From Sorex araneus (lineage: Eukaryota > Chordata > Mammalia > Eulipotyphla > Soricidae), in NCBI RefSeq assembly GCF_027595985.1, contig NC_073311.1, forward strand, positions 34,627,557-34,691,556: 64,000 nt of DNA. The letters are read 5' to 3'. Shown piece after piece: positions 39,701 through 54,700 of this stretch. The notes beneath the pieces were generated by a model. That model saw only the letters and a list, made by a program, of their open reading frames with translations, did no database searches and had not been told where the DNA came from. The position numbers and the translations under genes are program-made. Position 1 is the stretch's first letter; every line of letters begins with the position of its first letter.

Positions 39701-42700
39701 GTAGGATTTGATATATTTTTATTATGTTAACTTTCTCATGATTATTTATATGATAAGAGGAAAAACAACAAAAAAGAAAAAGTCTTGTATAGTCTATGCC
39801 TTTTTAAATATTAATAAAAGTGTTACTTTTTAAAAAGTAATGAACAGATACATGATCATACTGGAAACTTGAAAACCCCTTTACAGAAACTGATAAAAAT
39901 AGACATTGGAAACTATGATGTTAACATCAAGGAATTGGTGAGGCAAAAATGCACCTCTGTATCCTCAAATTCAAAGTACCAGGGCACAATTTACTAAATA
40001 TGAAGACAAGAATTTTTTTATCATCACTCCCCAAGTAAGAATTAAACCATGAAGGAGTCAGTTATTCACACTTATGGGAATTGTTTTATTTTTCTGACGG
40101 GTATCAGACTATCAGTCTCCATTTTTAGTAGTAGAGTTAAGACCCCTCAACTCTTTGATAGGGTCATGTCTACCAACTAGCCAGAGTAACCTATTTATAG
40201 ACATTAAAAGACAGAATCTACTGATATCTGACTAGTCACAAGTCTTCCCATGAGTAGCACTGTAGCACCATCGTCCCTTGTTCATAGATTTGCTCGAGCG
40301 GGCACCAGTAACACCTCCATTGTGAGACTTCTTGTTACTTACTGTTTTTGGCATATCAATTATGCCATGGCTAGCTTGCCAGGCTCTGCCGTGCAGGCGG
40401 GATACTCTCAGTAGCTTGCCGGGCTCTCTGAGAGGGACCGAGGAATCGAACCCGGGTCAGCTGCATGCAAGGCAAATGCCCTACCCGCTGTGCTACTGCT
40501 CCATCCAAATAAACCAAGTAAAATTTATTTTTATTCATCAAAGTTCTGATGAATTATGTGTCCAATGAAGATCTCAGGGCAACATCCAACCCATAGATCA
40601 ACATCTAGCGCAAGTAAATGCTGGAGATTAATGATACTTTGATACTAAAGAGAAGATACCCCAGATCAAGATTGTCATGGAAGACCCAGACTTGCTCAAA
40701 TTCAGCACAAACTTATCACAGAGCAGTAGAAACTGAGCCCAGCCCCCACTCCCATAATCTTTCAGAGCTGTACGAATATAACACTCAGGCATACAGGGAC
40801 ACATATGAATTAGTTTTTCTGGTAGCAGCAAATGCGATAAACCAGCAATTGTGAACCCTGGGCCAGAGTCAAAGCCAGCTGTAGCTGAGCTCAGCTCTAG
40901 AGAAACTACAGGGCACTTGATGGTCCCAACAGCAATCCAGGCCCACAAAAACTCATGGTCACAGGTAACAGTTCTACAAATGTTTGTCCCTGATCACTGG
41001 TCAAGTGAGATCATACTCATATCAGCAACTCTAGCCCTAATGTAACACCATGAACAAACAAGAATTCAACTGCTTCAATAGCTAGGAGCTCAGTGAAGTC
41101 TTCAAACCTGCAAGTCTATAAACTATCTGAGAAAAATTTAAAAGCAACAATGCCACTGATGGTCAACAAAATGAAATCAAAAGACAACAACCATTAGTGA
41201 GCTCAAAGAGTTTGCAAGAAAGCATTAAAATTCTCATTAAAACATAAACAAAGGAGCTAAAGAGTATAGCAGCTGAGCTAAAAAAGTCACATAAGTGAGA
41301 TCTGGTAGCATAATGGAAGCTGAAACTCAAATTAGTGACCTCAAGGATAAGATACAGTATATCAACAGAAGAGAGATTAAACATAATTTTTAAAAGTGAA
41401 GAAAACATTACAAATACATGAGATGGTATTAAAAAGAATAACATCTGCATCATGGGAATTCCAGAAGAGGGAGGGAAAAATGGAGGACGGGAGGGAAGGA
41501 GGGAAGGAAGGGAGGTAGGAAGAAAGGGAGGGAGGGAGGGAGGGAGGAAGGGAAGGAGGGAGGGAGAAACCGTAGCAGATAATTTCCCCAATATACTACA
41601 TACTGGAAACTTTAAAACCCCTTTATCAGAAACTGATAAAAATAGACACTGGAAACTATGATGTTAACATCAAGGAATTGGTGAGGCAAAAATGCACCTC
41701 TGTATTCTCAAATTCAAAGTACCAGGGACAAGTACTTTGTACCAGACAAGTACTCTGATCCAAGAAGCTCAGAATCCCAAACAGAACCATCCCAAACAGA
41801 ACATACTGTAAATCAAAATGGCAGAAAATAAAAATAGACTTCTAAGAGCAGCAAGATGAAAAACAAAGACTTACATATAAATGAACCACTATAAAACTCA
41901 TATGACATTTAAAAAATGAAATTCTATAAATCAGAAGAGAATGGCATGGTAAATCTTGATGAAAGAATCTCCAAGAATCCCAATCCTCCTAGGTTACACT
42001 CAAGACTTGAAGGACTGATTTTCAAACACCACCTAAATTGATTCATTGTGTCTTAATTAGCTCTGTAAGAAATACTAGTCCTCTTTAAACAGTAAGTAGA
42101 TATTATAAAGCAGAAATACACAAGAAAGTCATAAAATGGGGTTAAGAAGAAAATTAGACTGAGAGTAAGACTCACTTGCTTTAAATTCAAAGGGATAATA
42201 AAACTTCAGATGTAAACTGCACAGTAAATGTAACGTGAAAATACTTAGAAATTAACAAGAAAATACAAGCAAAAGCAGATCACTACAGTATAAAGCTTCA
42301 AAGTACATATGGAGAAGTGCATATTTTTATAAGGAAAAGTCAAAGAAACTATGTCAAACTGGAAAAATACCCAATCCATAAAATGGAACTAAATTCTTTT
42401 ACATCAATGAGTCTAAATGTAAATGGATGGAACTCCCCAAACTTTGGACAGAACTAGAGGATATGATGTTAGTGAATAGGGAGGAGGCAAAAGTCAGATG
42501 ACCTCACTGAGATGTGGTATATAATAAAACAAAGCAAGGAAATAAATAGTATCTAAAAAAACCAAGACTCTGGGTTTGACAAAAGTGCTAAAGTTACCAA
42601 ATAAGAGGGAAAGGCGGATTGGGAAATAGGAAGAAAATGCCAGACTAAAAGAGATATAAGGACAATAATGCAGGGTCTTTGACACTTTGCTGATGGCAGA

Positions 42701-45700
42701 GATGCAGTAACTCTGAACCAAAAGTATAAATAATAACATTATTGTAACAATGTTATCTCAATAAAAATAAAATATTAAGAATAAATTACAATAATAAAAA
42801 GTTAATAGAATCAATATAAAGAACACTTAATAATTTTTAATTACTGGGATAGCAAAACTGAAATCTTAAGGAAATGTTAATATTTAGTTTATAAACCTCT
42901 CCTTATAAATAATTTAGCTTACATTTCTTTTTCCATTTCAAGTTGCTTACTCAATTCGGTATTTCTAAACTCTAAGTCTGTGTTCAATTGTCTTTGCTGT
43001 TGCAAATCCTGCAGAACTTGTTCCTTGTTTGCTTTAATTTCAATTGTATCAGCTTCTAATTTCTAGAGAACAAAAACAGCATAGTAATTATGTATGATTA
43101 CTGCTTTCTATAGATATAAATTTAGAGTAATCATATTTATTACCTGAATAAAATTAGCTCACATAAAAAAACCACAGGCAACAGGTTTACACATGGCTAT
43201 CCTGAGAACTATGCACATTCAGAATTGAAATGGGGTTGTTATGCTACCTTTCTAATGAGCACTCTGGGCCTAAATATAATATTTAATTCCTGATTTGCTT
43301 CTTGGTATAGTTTGATTAATAATTTTGCCCTATATATCTTATAACCCAATAAGAATATTTGTGGTTCTCAACATTTATATTGAATGTATGACATAACAAA
43401 TCTTATAATAATACATCTTTATGAAAGATATAGAATACTTTGAAAAATAACAACTGTAAAATGTCAAATAGCTGGTAATCCCAGGATATAATACTGGCTC
43501 TAAGTAACCTTTTGAGGGGGAGGAGGATGAACTGGTGTTGTTAAGGGGTTATCTCCAGGTCTATGCTCAAGAAACCACGTGGTACCAGGGATGAGACAGG
43601 AGCCTCTTACAAACAAAGACCTCCTCTGAACATGTGCTCAGCCTGTTTATCTCTTTCTCCAATTTTAAAAAGTATTTTTTAATATATTTTTTAAATTTTA
43701 AAGATTTTTTTAAATCCTCAAAATATTCTGAAATTAAGTTTGTATTTTACTTTTCAATGAGATTAATTTTCTGTTCTTTTAAGCCCATACATAAAGTAAT
43801 TTATCATTATTAATACCATCAACCATAGAAAAGGGAAATAAACTCATAAATAGAATCATAAATGCAGTTCAATCTCAAATCTATATTGGCACAAATGTAC
43901 ATAAATACAGATACACGTCTCATGATTCTATAATCATATTCAAGTGCCTCATCTACAATAACTTGAGAAATTTTGGTTTAATTGATAGGAGCTCAGAGCT
44001 CCAATTTGAAGGACAAATGACTCAAGATAAATCCATCCGTGATATGACTAGGCATTTAATCTCTTTGATAAATAAACACTTTGACTTGAATTTGAGTTAC
44101 ACTAAGGTGTCAGTTTTGTCGTGGTCTCTAGTTACTGTTATTTAGAAACAAAATCCGAATAGTGAAAATGTAAATTATAAACAGAAAAAGGTCTTCCACA
44201 TCTGAAATATTGTCCTGGAATAAGGAGGTAAGGTTCTGGAAGAATGATAGAACAAAAGTGAGTTTACAACATCAAACTGGTGATTTCTTTGTAATTACAG
44301 AGTAAACCCTAAAACATTGTCTCAATGAAATAATCATACATGTAATGGACCCACTATATATGTTAACTGTCATTTGTAAAAAGCTATACATCAGTTAGTT
44401 AAAAAATTGAAAAATATGAAATTCAAAATTATGACATTAATTTTTAAAAAAATTTATTTTTTTGCTTTTTGGGTCACACCCAGTGATGCTTAGGGTTACT
44501 CCTGGCTCAGCGCTCAGGAACTACTCTTGGCGGTGCTCGGGGGACCATATGGGATGCCGGGGATTGAACCCAGGTAAGGAGGCAAACCTGCTCTGCTATC
44601 GCTCCGGCCCAATTTTTATGCCACAATTTTACCTTTTTAAAAAATTAAAGATATTTATTCTTTCTACATCATTTTTTATTGCTGTGGCTGTAAAAAGTAC
44701 GAATAGCTTCTATTTCTTTTATACAAACCTTAATTTGACCTTCCAGAGCTTCGGTTTTCTGCTCTAAAGAGAGACACTTCTCTTTATGTTCTTTAAGATG
44801 ACTTTCCAGCTGACTGCAATGTTCATGCTTTTCCTGCAACTTTGTAGTGACCTGATCTAATTGAGTAGTGATCTTATTTAACTCCTACAGAAAAAAGAAA
44901 GTTGAAAAAATCTATGGTAAGATTCTATTTGGTAAGGTAATAAAAATACAGACTAATTTTTATTCTTGAGACAGAATACATGGTTCTCTTCTGGTTCTAA
45001 GTAGCTTGTATATCTGAGACATGGCAAGCCTAGCTACTAAAAACAGGCTTGGAAGTCTAGCTCCCTTTCCCAATTACCAGCAATGTATAGGATAGATAAC
45101 AATTAGGAGCAAATATTTCAAGTGGACTTGACATTATACATGGACTTGATATTTCTAATCTATGGGAGGAATACAATATCAGAAAGCCCAATTTGAGTCA
45201 CATACAAGCTGAGCTCTATCAAAACTAAAGTTGATATTTTTATTTCCATCTGATGCCTACAATTACTACTCGAACTATTAAATGAGTTTTGAACTCAGGG
45301 AGAAATTAAGGCGAATAAGCAAATCTATTGCAAGATGATATAAAATCAGGTATCACTTCAACACATATGCAAATAATTTATCTTACAAAGCATTAGAATA
45401 TAAAACAAAACTGCATCAGATTCCCCTACCTGCTGTTTATCTTGTAATGCATTTTGGGCAGTGTCCAAATGATTTTGAAGATCTGCTCTTTGTGCATTTT
45501 TTGCTGCTTCTGCTGATAATAATAATTCAGTTTTGGCTTTAATCTGCAACAAAGTTTACAAGTCATGTAATAACATACTTAGTTCTACATTTCACCTTTC
45601 TTTTAAATCTTTTTTATTTAGTAAGATTCTGTGTACTGTAATGCTCCTGTGACTAAATTTTTTTTAATTAAGTCCTTTTAAAAAATAAACTAAGAATCAA

Positions 45701-48700
45701 GACACTGAAAATTATGCATGTGATATTTTTCCATGAAAGGACAAGTAAGGGAGAAGAGTCCTAATAATGTCTGGATAAATGAAGAAAAGATATACTTACA
45801 TGACACCAAAACATTTTCTTTACTTGCTAAGAAAGAAAAGATACTTTTCTTGATGAAAATAGGATTATATTTTTCAAAAGGAGGTATATGAAGTTTATCT
45901 ATTCTAATGATAAATAGTAATTATGCAAAGAAAATGATGCTTCCAAAAATAATCAAGAATTCCAGAATTCAAATTCAAATCAGAGAAACTGAGAGTGAAT
46001 TTAGTTATTCCTCTGTTATTCTCATTTGAAAGGTTTTAATTCTGATGCTTATAGAAAGTCAAAAATGGGGCTGGAGAGATAGCACAGCGGGGAGGGCATT
46101 TGCCTTGCACGCAGCTGACCCAGGTTCGATTCCCAGCATCCCATATGGTCCCCTGAGCACCGCCAGGAGTAATTTCTGAGTGCAGAGCCAGGAGTGACCC
46201 CTGTGCATCGCCAGGTGTGACCCAAAAAGAAAAAAAAAAAAGTCAAAAAATAACACATTAGAAATAAGGGATTTTTAAAAAGACTTTAAATAAAATAAAC
46301 AAATCTTATTATCAAAAGTGTTTAAATAGGTTTTTCACAAGCATAAAATACAAAAAGATAAACATATAATCTTAAGAAAAGAAACACTTTTTTTTAACTG
46401 GTTAATGAATAAACAAGAAGTCCAAAGTTCAAGTATGGGGTAATTTAAAACAAAAAGGGAATATTCAGAGAATCCTTTCTCAAGTATTTTAATTTTTCAT
46501 ACTAAAAAGGCTATAATTAGTTACACATAACTACAAAAAATAAAAAGAGAAAAGTAAATGAATCTATACTTTTAATGGTGTTTAATAAATCTATGCTAAC
46601 TGGTACCTACAGTGTTTCATCTAAATAATTGTTTTAACTATAAAATATTTAATCCATAATGATTACTAATGAATTTAAAAACAAATAGTTTCAACAAATT
46701 TGACCTTTTCAAAGTCATGCTAAAATGTGAAAAATTTTACAGAGGTTGAAGTACTAATCCTCTTGGTTCTACCTTAGTCTAAAAATGCTTCTGATCAAAG
46801 AAACATAATATAGCTATTCATATAACCAGCTTATTCTTACATTAAGTTTAGATGTGGCAGAAGTTCAATAGCATTGCTGCAACTTCCACATTACAGAATT
46901 TGAATAAGAACAGGAAAGAGACCAACCAAGACATGCTATTAAGTTTGTACATAATTTACTTTGACATTATCATAATAAGGTCAAACCAGAGGGATGCTAA
47001 CAGCCCAACAGCCAGAATCAAAAATGTGTTTCAAAACTGAAAATTCACAAAAACGGGGTCTGAGAGCTCAGCAGACTAGACTACAGTCTTAGCTTACAGG
47101 AGGCCCACATTTGTACTCTGGCACTGCATGTTTCCCCATGCACAACAGGAACACCATCCCCCAAATACTAAGCTGAGTGTAGCCCCAACAAAACAAGAAT
47201 CACAAACACACCCCAGGGGGAAAAAATTTTACTTTAACTACCTCCATTTGGTGTATGTAAAGAACACTGGTAACAGGTAATTTCCTTTGGCTTACTATTT
47301 CAGGCTGACACCCTAGTAACACTCATAAAAGCACTAGATGTTGTTAACCGTCTTAACTCTTAAAAGAAAATCATACATCCAATCAAATAAGTTATTTTTG
47401 ATAAAAACCTTTAGAAAACTGAAGAATTGAAAGCATTTTCAGGAACTTCCGAACTACTGAAAAATAAGACTTTACTGTAAAGATTATAAAGCAAGATCAT
47501 AACTTTTTAATTGACTGATCTTATTATAAGAATTAGTTTTCAAATAAATAGCAGTGGCAGGGTGACCATTCTGGACAAAGAAGGCAACTGTGATGCAAAA
47601 TGAATCAAAGACTACCCTATTAATTCATTCATTCATACTCCCTCCAATCTCTCTCTATTTCCCTCCCTCTCTTAAGTTGTACACCACAGACTGAGCTGTC
47701 ATATAATTTATCTAACATATTACTTTAAAAAAACTGTATTTTTTGCAACTTCTAATAAGTAAACCAGTTATATTTATTTTACCTAGTGTTATAGAACTTT
47801 CCTCATGAAATAAACAAAATCAAGGTAGAAATGTTCTATAACTTCTTTAGAATAAGAATTTAATGGTGAGAAGGGAAGTTGCCCTTAAAAACAGAATAAA
47901 ACGTTCAGAGACAACAGAAAATAAGAACTGGTCTTCAGTAGGCAGCCTGAGGGCAGGGGGAAGAACGAACAGTGGGACAATGATAGAGGCAAGTGAACAC
48001 TCTGGTGGAGGATGTGGTGCTGGAATGTATTATGCATTAAACCTTGCCATTAACCATTTTGTGAACAATGGGACCTGGGCTTAAAATTTAAAAGAAAAAG
48101 TCCTAATTCCCACTTCATGATTAAACTCACTAACTGAACAAGACTGACATACTGGACTCTAAAATAATTAAAATAACAGAATCACTGTCATCCCGTTGTT
48201 CATCGATTTGTTTGAGCGGGCACCAGTAACGTCTCTCATTGAGAGACTTATTGTTACTGTTTTTGTCATATCCAATACACACGGGTAGCTTGCCAGGCTC
48301 TGCTGCTCGGGCTCGATACTCTCAGTAGCTTGCCAGGCTCTCCGAGAGGGGCGGAGGAATCGAACTCGGGTCGGCCGCGTGAAAGGCGAACACCCAACCG
48401 CTGTGCTATCGCTCCAGCCAAAATATTACAGCCATATAAAAGGTATTTTGAAAACAAATCCTATAGGGCCAGATAATTCAAAGTGGATGAAGTGTTTGCC
48501 CTGCATGCTAAGGACTGAAGTTATACCCCAGCACCACATGGTACTCTATGAAAGTGGAGTCAAGTCAGCAACAAAAAGATGTGACATGCTGGGGGAAAAG
48601 GCAGCTCAGATAGAGAAAGGAACACCAAATAAAGTGTGGTTGGAGGACCCGCTCAGGATGGGAGATGCAGGCTGAAAGTAGACTATAGATCGAACATGAT

Positions 48701-51700
48701 GGCCACTCAATACCTCTATTGCAAACCACAACACCCAAAAGGAGAGAGAGAACAAAAGGGAATGCCCTGCCACGGGAAGGGGGGGTAAAGGGGAGGGAGG
48801 GATACTGGGACCATCAGTGGTGGAAAATGGGCATTGGTGAAGGGATGGGTACTCAAGCATTTTATACTGAAACACAAGCATGAAAGCTTGTAAGTCTATA
48901 ACTGTACCTCACGGTGATTCACTAATAAAAATTTTTTTTTAAAAAATGATGTGCCACGGTTACAGTAAGAAGAGTGGCTTTGGGCCAGCACATGTCGATG
49001 AGCAATCTTTGGTGAGCATTACAGTCAGAATATGCACAGGCATCAAAAGGATGAGTGAGACTTTGGCAAGTGTTCATGAGAACACTACAACTAAAGCACA
49101 CAACCCCAGCAAGTCAAAGCAAGAGTGTGTGACCTGCAGTCATCATTCTAGCAGTAACAACTAATAGGAAACTTTAAAATAAAATGTATGAAGATTTTAA
49201 AAAGCTGCAAAGTATTTAACATGGAAATTTTATCTAAAATCAAACTAATCTGAAACTCAAAAATAACAAGTACTTCATGAAAGCAAAGAAAAGAGAAAAA
49301 CTCTAAGGAATTAGCTTGCTAGGACAGGGTGAAGTGGATAGGTAAGCAAGAAAGTTCAGCAAACTATTAGAAACAACCTCTAATTATTATTTTTGATCCT
49401 ATTAGTTAAGTAAAGGGAGGTAGCAGAAGTGAGAGAAATGAAAAAGGAAAATTATGCAGAACTTAAATTTTTTTTTTGGCTTTTTTTTGTCACACCTGGC
49501 GATACTCCGGGGTTAGTCCTGGCTCTGCACTCAGGAATTACTCCTGGTGGTGCTCGGGGGACCATATGGGATGCTGGGAATCAAACTCGGGTCAGCCGTG
49601 TGCAAGGCAAATGCCCTATCTGCTGCGCTATCACTCCAGCCCCCAAGAACTTGAATATTTATGGTATGAAACTCGTGCTTCTTGATAAAAACTGATGTTC
49701 ATTTGCATAATTCCAAATTACCTGTATTTCAAGCTGGGAGACCTTCTCTTTGCTCTCATTCAGCTGACTGTTTAATTCATTAGAACTGGTTTCCAGGGAA
49801 AGGACACGGTCTTGTGCTGCTCTCAGATGTGCCTTCTGCTCCTGCACCTGGTCATGCAAATTCTCCTGGGCTTGTTTGTGGCTTTCTGATTGATTCTTCA
49901 GCTTCTCCATTAGTTGAGTTACCTACCATACAAACAAGACTAATTATAAAGGCCATAAGTGATATAATCAGAACAAAGAAATTATGATTTAAATACCATG
50001 AAAAATCAAAGTAACTGAGGTGTTACCTCAAATTTTTTTCAAGAGAAACTTCTTACATCTCCCAAAATTAACTACATATCTAAGCCATAAGAAATATCAA
50101 ATTTACAGATTTTTAATTTTATACCATCCCTATTGAGTTGTTACTTATAAATTTTATTGAGATAAAATTCAACCATAAAATGTGGGAACCCATGACTGAG
50201 ATCTCCAAGCCCGCTCGGATTGGGATTGGGCCTACTCCCCCACAGGTCCCCAGTTTTCTAGTAGCTTGGCAGTCACACCCACAAACTGCCCCTGGCACCA
50301 TGTAATCCCATCAACGGCCAAGACCCAGAGACTACAAACTAAAGCTCCCAGAAGAGAATGACACAGAATTTCCTGGACATTATATTCTATCTATAACAAG
50401 CAATACAAAACAAATAGTCTAGCATTGCCTTTACAGCAGGTTTGAGTGGTGGTGGGACTGATGTCGAAATATCGAATGAAACCAAAGTAGAGAGAGAGTT
50501 TGGGGGAAATTGTTTGCCACACAGGCAGGGGAAGGGTTGGAACAGGATGGGTGAGGGGAACACTGGGGATTTGGGTGGTAGAAAATGTGCACTGGTGAAG
50601 GGAAGGGTGTTTGATGATTGTATGACTGAAGCTCAAACATAAAAGCTTAGTAACTGTATCTCACGGTGAATCAAAAAAAAGAGGGGGGAATAATAATAAA
50701 ATAATAAAATTAACATTCAGAATAGCACTGTAGTACTGTCATCCCATTGTTCATTGATGCACTAGAGCGGTACCAGTAACGTCTCCATTGTGAGACTTGT
50801 TACTGTTTTTGGCATATCGAATACACCATGGGGAGCTTTCCAGGCTCTGCTGTGTGGGTGGGATACTATCGGTAGCTTGTCAGGCTCTTCGAGAGAGACA
50901 GAGGAATCGAACCCAGATCAGCCTAGTGCAAGGCAAACGCCCTACCAGATAAAAAGAAAAAAAAGGTAATGTGGAGTTCATGCCCAATTCAACCAGCTTA
51001 ATCAATGGCTGAATAAATAGCAGTACTCCTACAATATAAAAAAAAAAGTTCACCCATAAATTATTCAACTTGGTAAACACTCATCAAACTATTACCACAA
51101 CAACACAAAGAAGATTTTAACAACCACAGAAAATTTACTCAGGCCCATCTGTAGTCAGAACCTTCCACTCTTCTCTAATACCAGACCACTACTTGCCAAA
51201 ATGGTAAAAATTCTTCATATATTCTGAATATTTCCTGTTTGTTTTTTTGCTTTTTGGGTCATATATTTTACCCAGCAACGCTCAGGAATTACCCCTGGCT
51301 ATGCACTCAGGAATTACTACTGGGAGTGCTCGGGGAAGCATTTGAGATGCTGAGGATCAAACTCAGGTTGGTCAAGTGCAAGGCAAATGCCCTACCGGCT
51401 ACACTATTGCTCTGGCCCCTATTCTGAATATTTCTTAATTATCAGATATAAGCATATCAAATTTTTTTTCCAGCCGGGTCTTGGCTTTCATTTCTATATT
51501 GTAAAAATGTATATTTTAATTGCAAATAGTAGCCATTCTTCTGATATTTCTCTAATGTATTGAACTGGGAATATGTTCCACTTTTTGAATTCTGGGTTTA
51601 TGTACTAATCAATGATGCTGTCAATTTAGTGACTAAGGCACTGATTTCTACCCCCCAGCTTTCTGTTCTTCATTTTGGACAGTTTCAATTAATGTGTCTA

Positions 51701-54700
51701 AATATACACCAATATTATTTTCTACCGTATTAAAAACTCTGATAAAATTTTAATTTAGATTATTTTATCTCTCAAATTTCTATTTTCATTACTTCTTTAG
51801 TCCTTTTATGTCCTTAAGTATATTTTAAGATCAAATTGAAATACATTGTTTTAAATATATTTTAAGATGCTTAGATTATTTATCTGAGGATTGCATCATT
51901 TCTCATTTAAAGGTCTATTTCTATTGAATGCCTTTTCTTTTACTTATTGCTCACGTTTTCTGCTTCTTAAGAAGCTTAGTAATTTTTCTTTCCTCTATTT
52001 TCTTTTCCATTTGTTTTGTTTTGTTTATCTTTTTGTTTTGCATACTGGAGACCAAACTCAAGGTCTAACAAATCTAACAAAAGAACTCTACCACTCCCAG
52101 CTGCATCTAGAAATTTTTCTATACTTATGGTGGTTCTTGATTCAGTTATACTCCTTGAAAGACTGCTGACCATTATGCCAGGAGGCAGTTATATAGTAGT
52201 AGTTAGGTGGATCCTTTAGAAACTTTCCTTTATGTTTTGCCTGGGCAGTTTGCCTGGACAATAAACAGTTTAGATTTACTTCTAAATCATGACATTTCTG
52301 GGTTTTCTACTCAATGCACCAAGAATCCAATTATGTCATTTCTCTCTTACTATTAAGATCAATATGTACCAATCCCATGAGGTCAGGTAATTTTTCAGCC
52401 TACTGGTCCTGATTGATGGTCTGGCCTCCTAGAATCCTACCCTATGATGCATTTAGTCAAAGGCTCAACTGAATCCCTATGCAAAGTTCTGAGTTTTTAC
52501 CCTCAACTATTCTCTCCCCTTTGATAACTGTCCTGGAAATCAGAGCTATCATGATCGATCTGAGTGCCAATCTTTCATTCCTCAGTTCAGTGAGACAATA
52601 GTATTTTCCTTTCCTTCCCCAACCTACACCAAAGCCTAGAAAGTTATTCAAAGTCAAAAGTTATGAAAATGGTCAAAGGCTCACTTCATTCTTCTCTGTC
52701 GGAGCTAAGTCCTACACTGCTGTTATACAATGTCTGGAAATAGTGGCTTTACAATATTTTGTCTACTTTCTAATTGTTTACAGTGGAACAGGTAATAGGA
52801 ATTGTTATTTCAACATGCAAGAAGCAGAACTGTGTGGATTTATTTTAATTTATTCTTATTTTCATTGAGGTATAATTAACATAAAATTACATTTGTTCCA
52901 GAGAGAAAACAGAAAGATTCAATAATTATATATATTGCACAGTGATAACCACACTTAGTTTAGTTGACATTTACCTCTACACAGATGTACATCTTTTCCT
53001 GTTGATTCTTTTCAAAAACTACTTTGTTAATTTATTCTTTTAAAAAGTGGATAGGACCCCCACGCTGGCCAACGTGGCGTGGAGTACACCATACTATGAG
53101 GCGCAGGAAGGGGGATGAGGGGGAAAAATTAAAAAAAAAAATGGAAAAGGAAAAAGAGAAAAAAAAGAGAGAGAGAGAGTTATGTCAACTATAGTGAGTT
53201 TTGTGTTGAATTATGGAATGTAATCAAGGTAAAGAAAAAATGAAGTGAAATTCATTAGTTATATAGTAGGGGGTAGGGGGTGGGGGCGGGGGGTAAACTG
53301 GGGTTTCTGGTGGTGGAATTTGGGCACTGGTGAAGGGATGGGTGTTTGAATATTGTATAACTGACATATAAACCTGAGAACTTTGTAACTTTCCACATGG
53401 TGATTTAATAAAAAAAAAAAAAAAAAGTGGATAGGATTTCTTTATTCTATCTGTATAGAATAGAATACAGATAGAATAGCAAGTTATAGTCAAATTACAA
53501 CTGAAAACTAAAGAATTCTTCATGAAACTGTTAACCATGGTTCACTTTTGGGGAGGGGGGAGATGAGGTGTCTCCAAAGCAGTGCTCAGAGGGTCTAGGG
53601 ACCATTCCTGATAATACTGAACCAAATGAGTCAGACAGTTCAACATTCAGGCCCAGCAGTGGCGATGGCCAGCAGTATTACAACCAGAAGTGCCAGGGAT
53701 GAGGGGTTCGGTGTGTGTGGGGGGGGTCTCTAGAGCTACATACCAGGCAGTAAATAGGGGCCCATGTTAACCTAGGGTTTAAACTTAGGATGATCAATAT
53801 GTCAGGCATGTGTCCTGACACTGAGGTAACTCCATGACACAAAGTTTGAGAGGGGAAAATTCCCAATATAAATTAAGTCATATAACCTACTGCTATTTTG
53901 TTTCAATATTTTCTCTTCATATAATTTATTCTATTATCAGAAAATTCTTCCCCTCAAAATACTACCCATTCTTTTTAGTTTGAAAATGTATTAACCTAAA
54001 TACTTTAAATTTATTTTAAACAACTACAAATGAATTTTGGAATGATATTGCATTTATTAAAATTAGTATTAGCTATGTTACTCCAAAACACACAAATTAA
54101 TCAAAATGTAAGTAGCCACTAACTCTACAAATTATTGATAAATTCTAGCAACTAATACTTGAACGCTTTTAAGTTGACATATATACTTTGTTAGGCATTC
54201 TTTTTTTCTAAATGTCACAAAATGCCACAAGACAAGTATGTAGTATTAATAACATTGCCATTCTTCAAGTGAATTAACAAGGTAAAATTATTTGCTCATA
54301 GTCACATAAGTAGTAAGTTACAACCTGAGATATGAACTGTGGTTTCCTTGACAAATATTTCTTAACATACATTTAGAACAATACATTTACTTCAGAGGTA
54401 AATTATATGGTATTTGGAAAAATGCAGACTTTTTGAAAAATAACAAAAAAGAACAAATAAATAATTTAAACAAAGCACCTAAAAGAAAAATAAATTGAGC
54501 AATATAGTACATCTGACAAGCTCACCTGTTCCTGTAATGTATGGTTTTTCTCTTGTAACTGGTTGAGAACAGCAGTTTCTCCCTCACCAGCCTGAATTTT
54601 TGCATAAAGATCTTCTCTTTCCTTTTCTAATAAGGAAGTATTTTCTTTACTCTTCTGTAATAAAGCTTCAAGATTCTGTATCTTTTGATCCTTATCACCA

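Larger units (their letters stand above)
40505..42780 (+). mobile_element. Old HAL1/L1-like ORF1 element, degraded
   Basis: ATGGGAATTCCAGAAGAGG (41452 on) encodes MGIPEEG, the hallmark motif of L1/HAL1 ORF1. 41840-41960 resembles the RAA-EK-TYK ... ARKEWH stretch of the same ORF. No frame stays open. A purine microsatellite and a 128-bp duplicated block interrupt it. It ends near 42778 with AATAAAAATAAA. Confidence 0.6.

Noticed and set aside
41163..41591. 142-codon - strand frame rich in Pro, Leu and Ser
   Set aside because: Produced by the purine microsatellite and old L1 sequence read in reverse.
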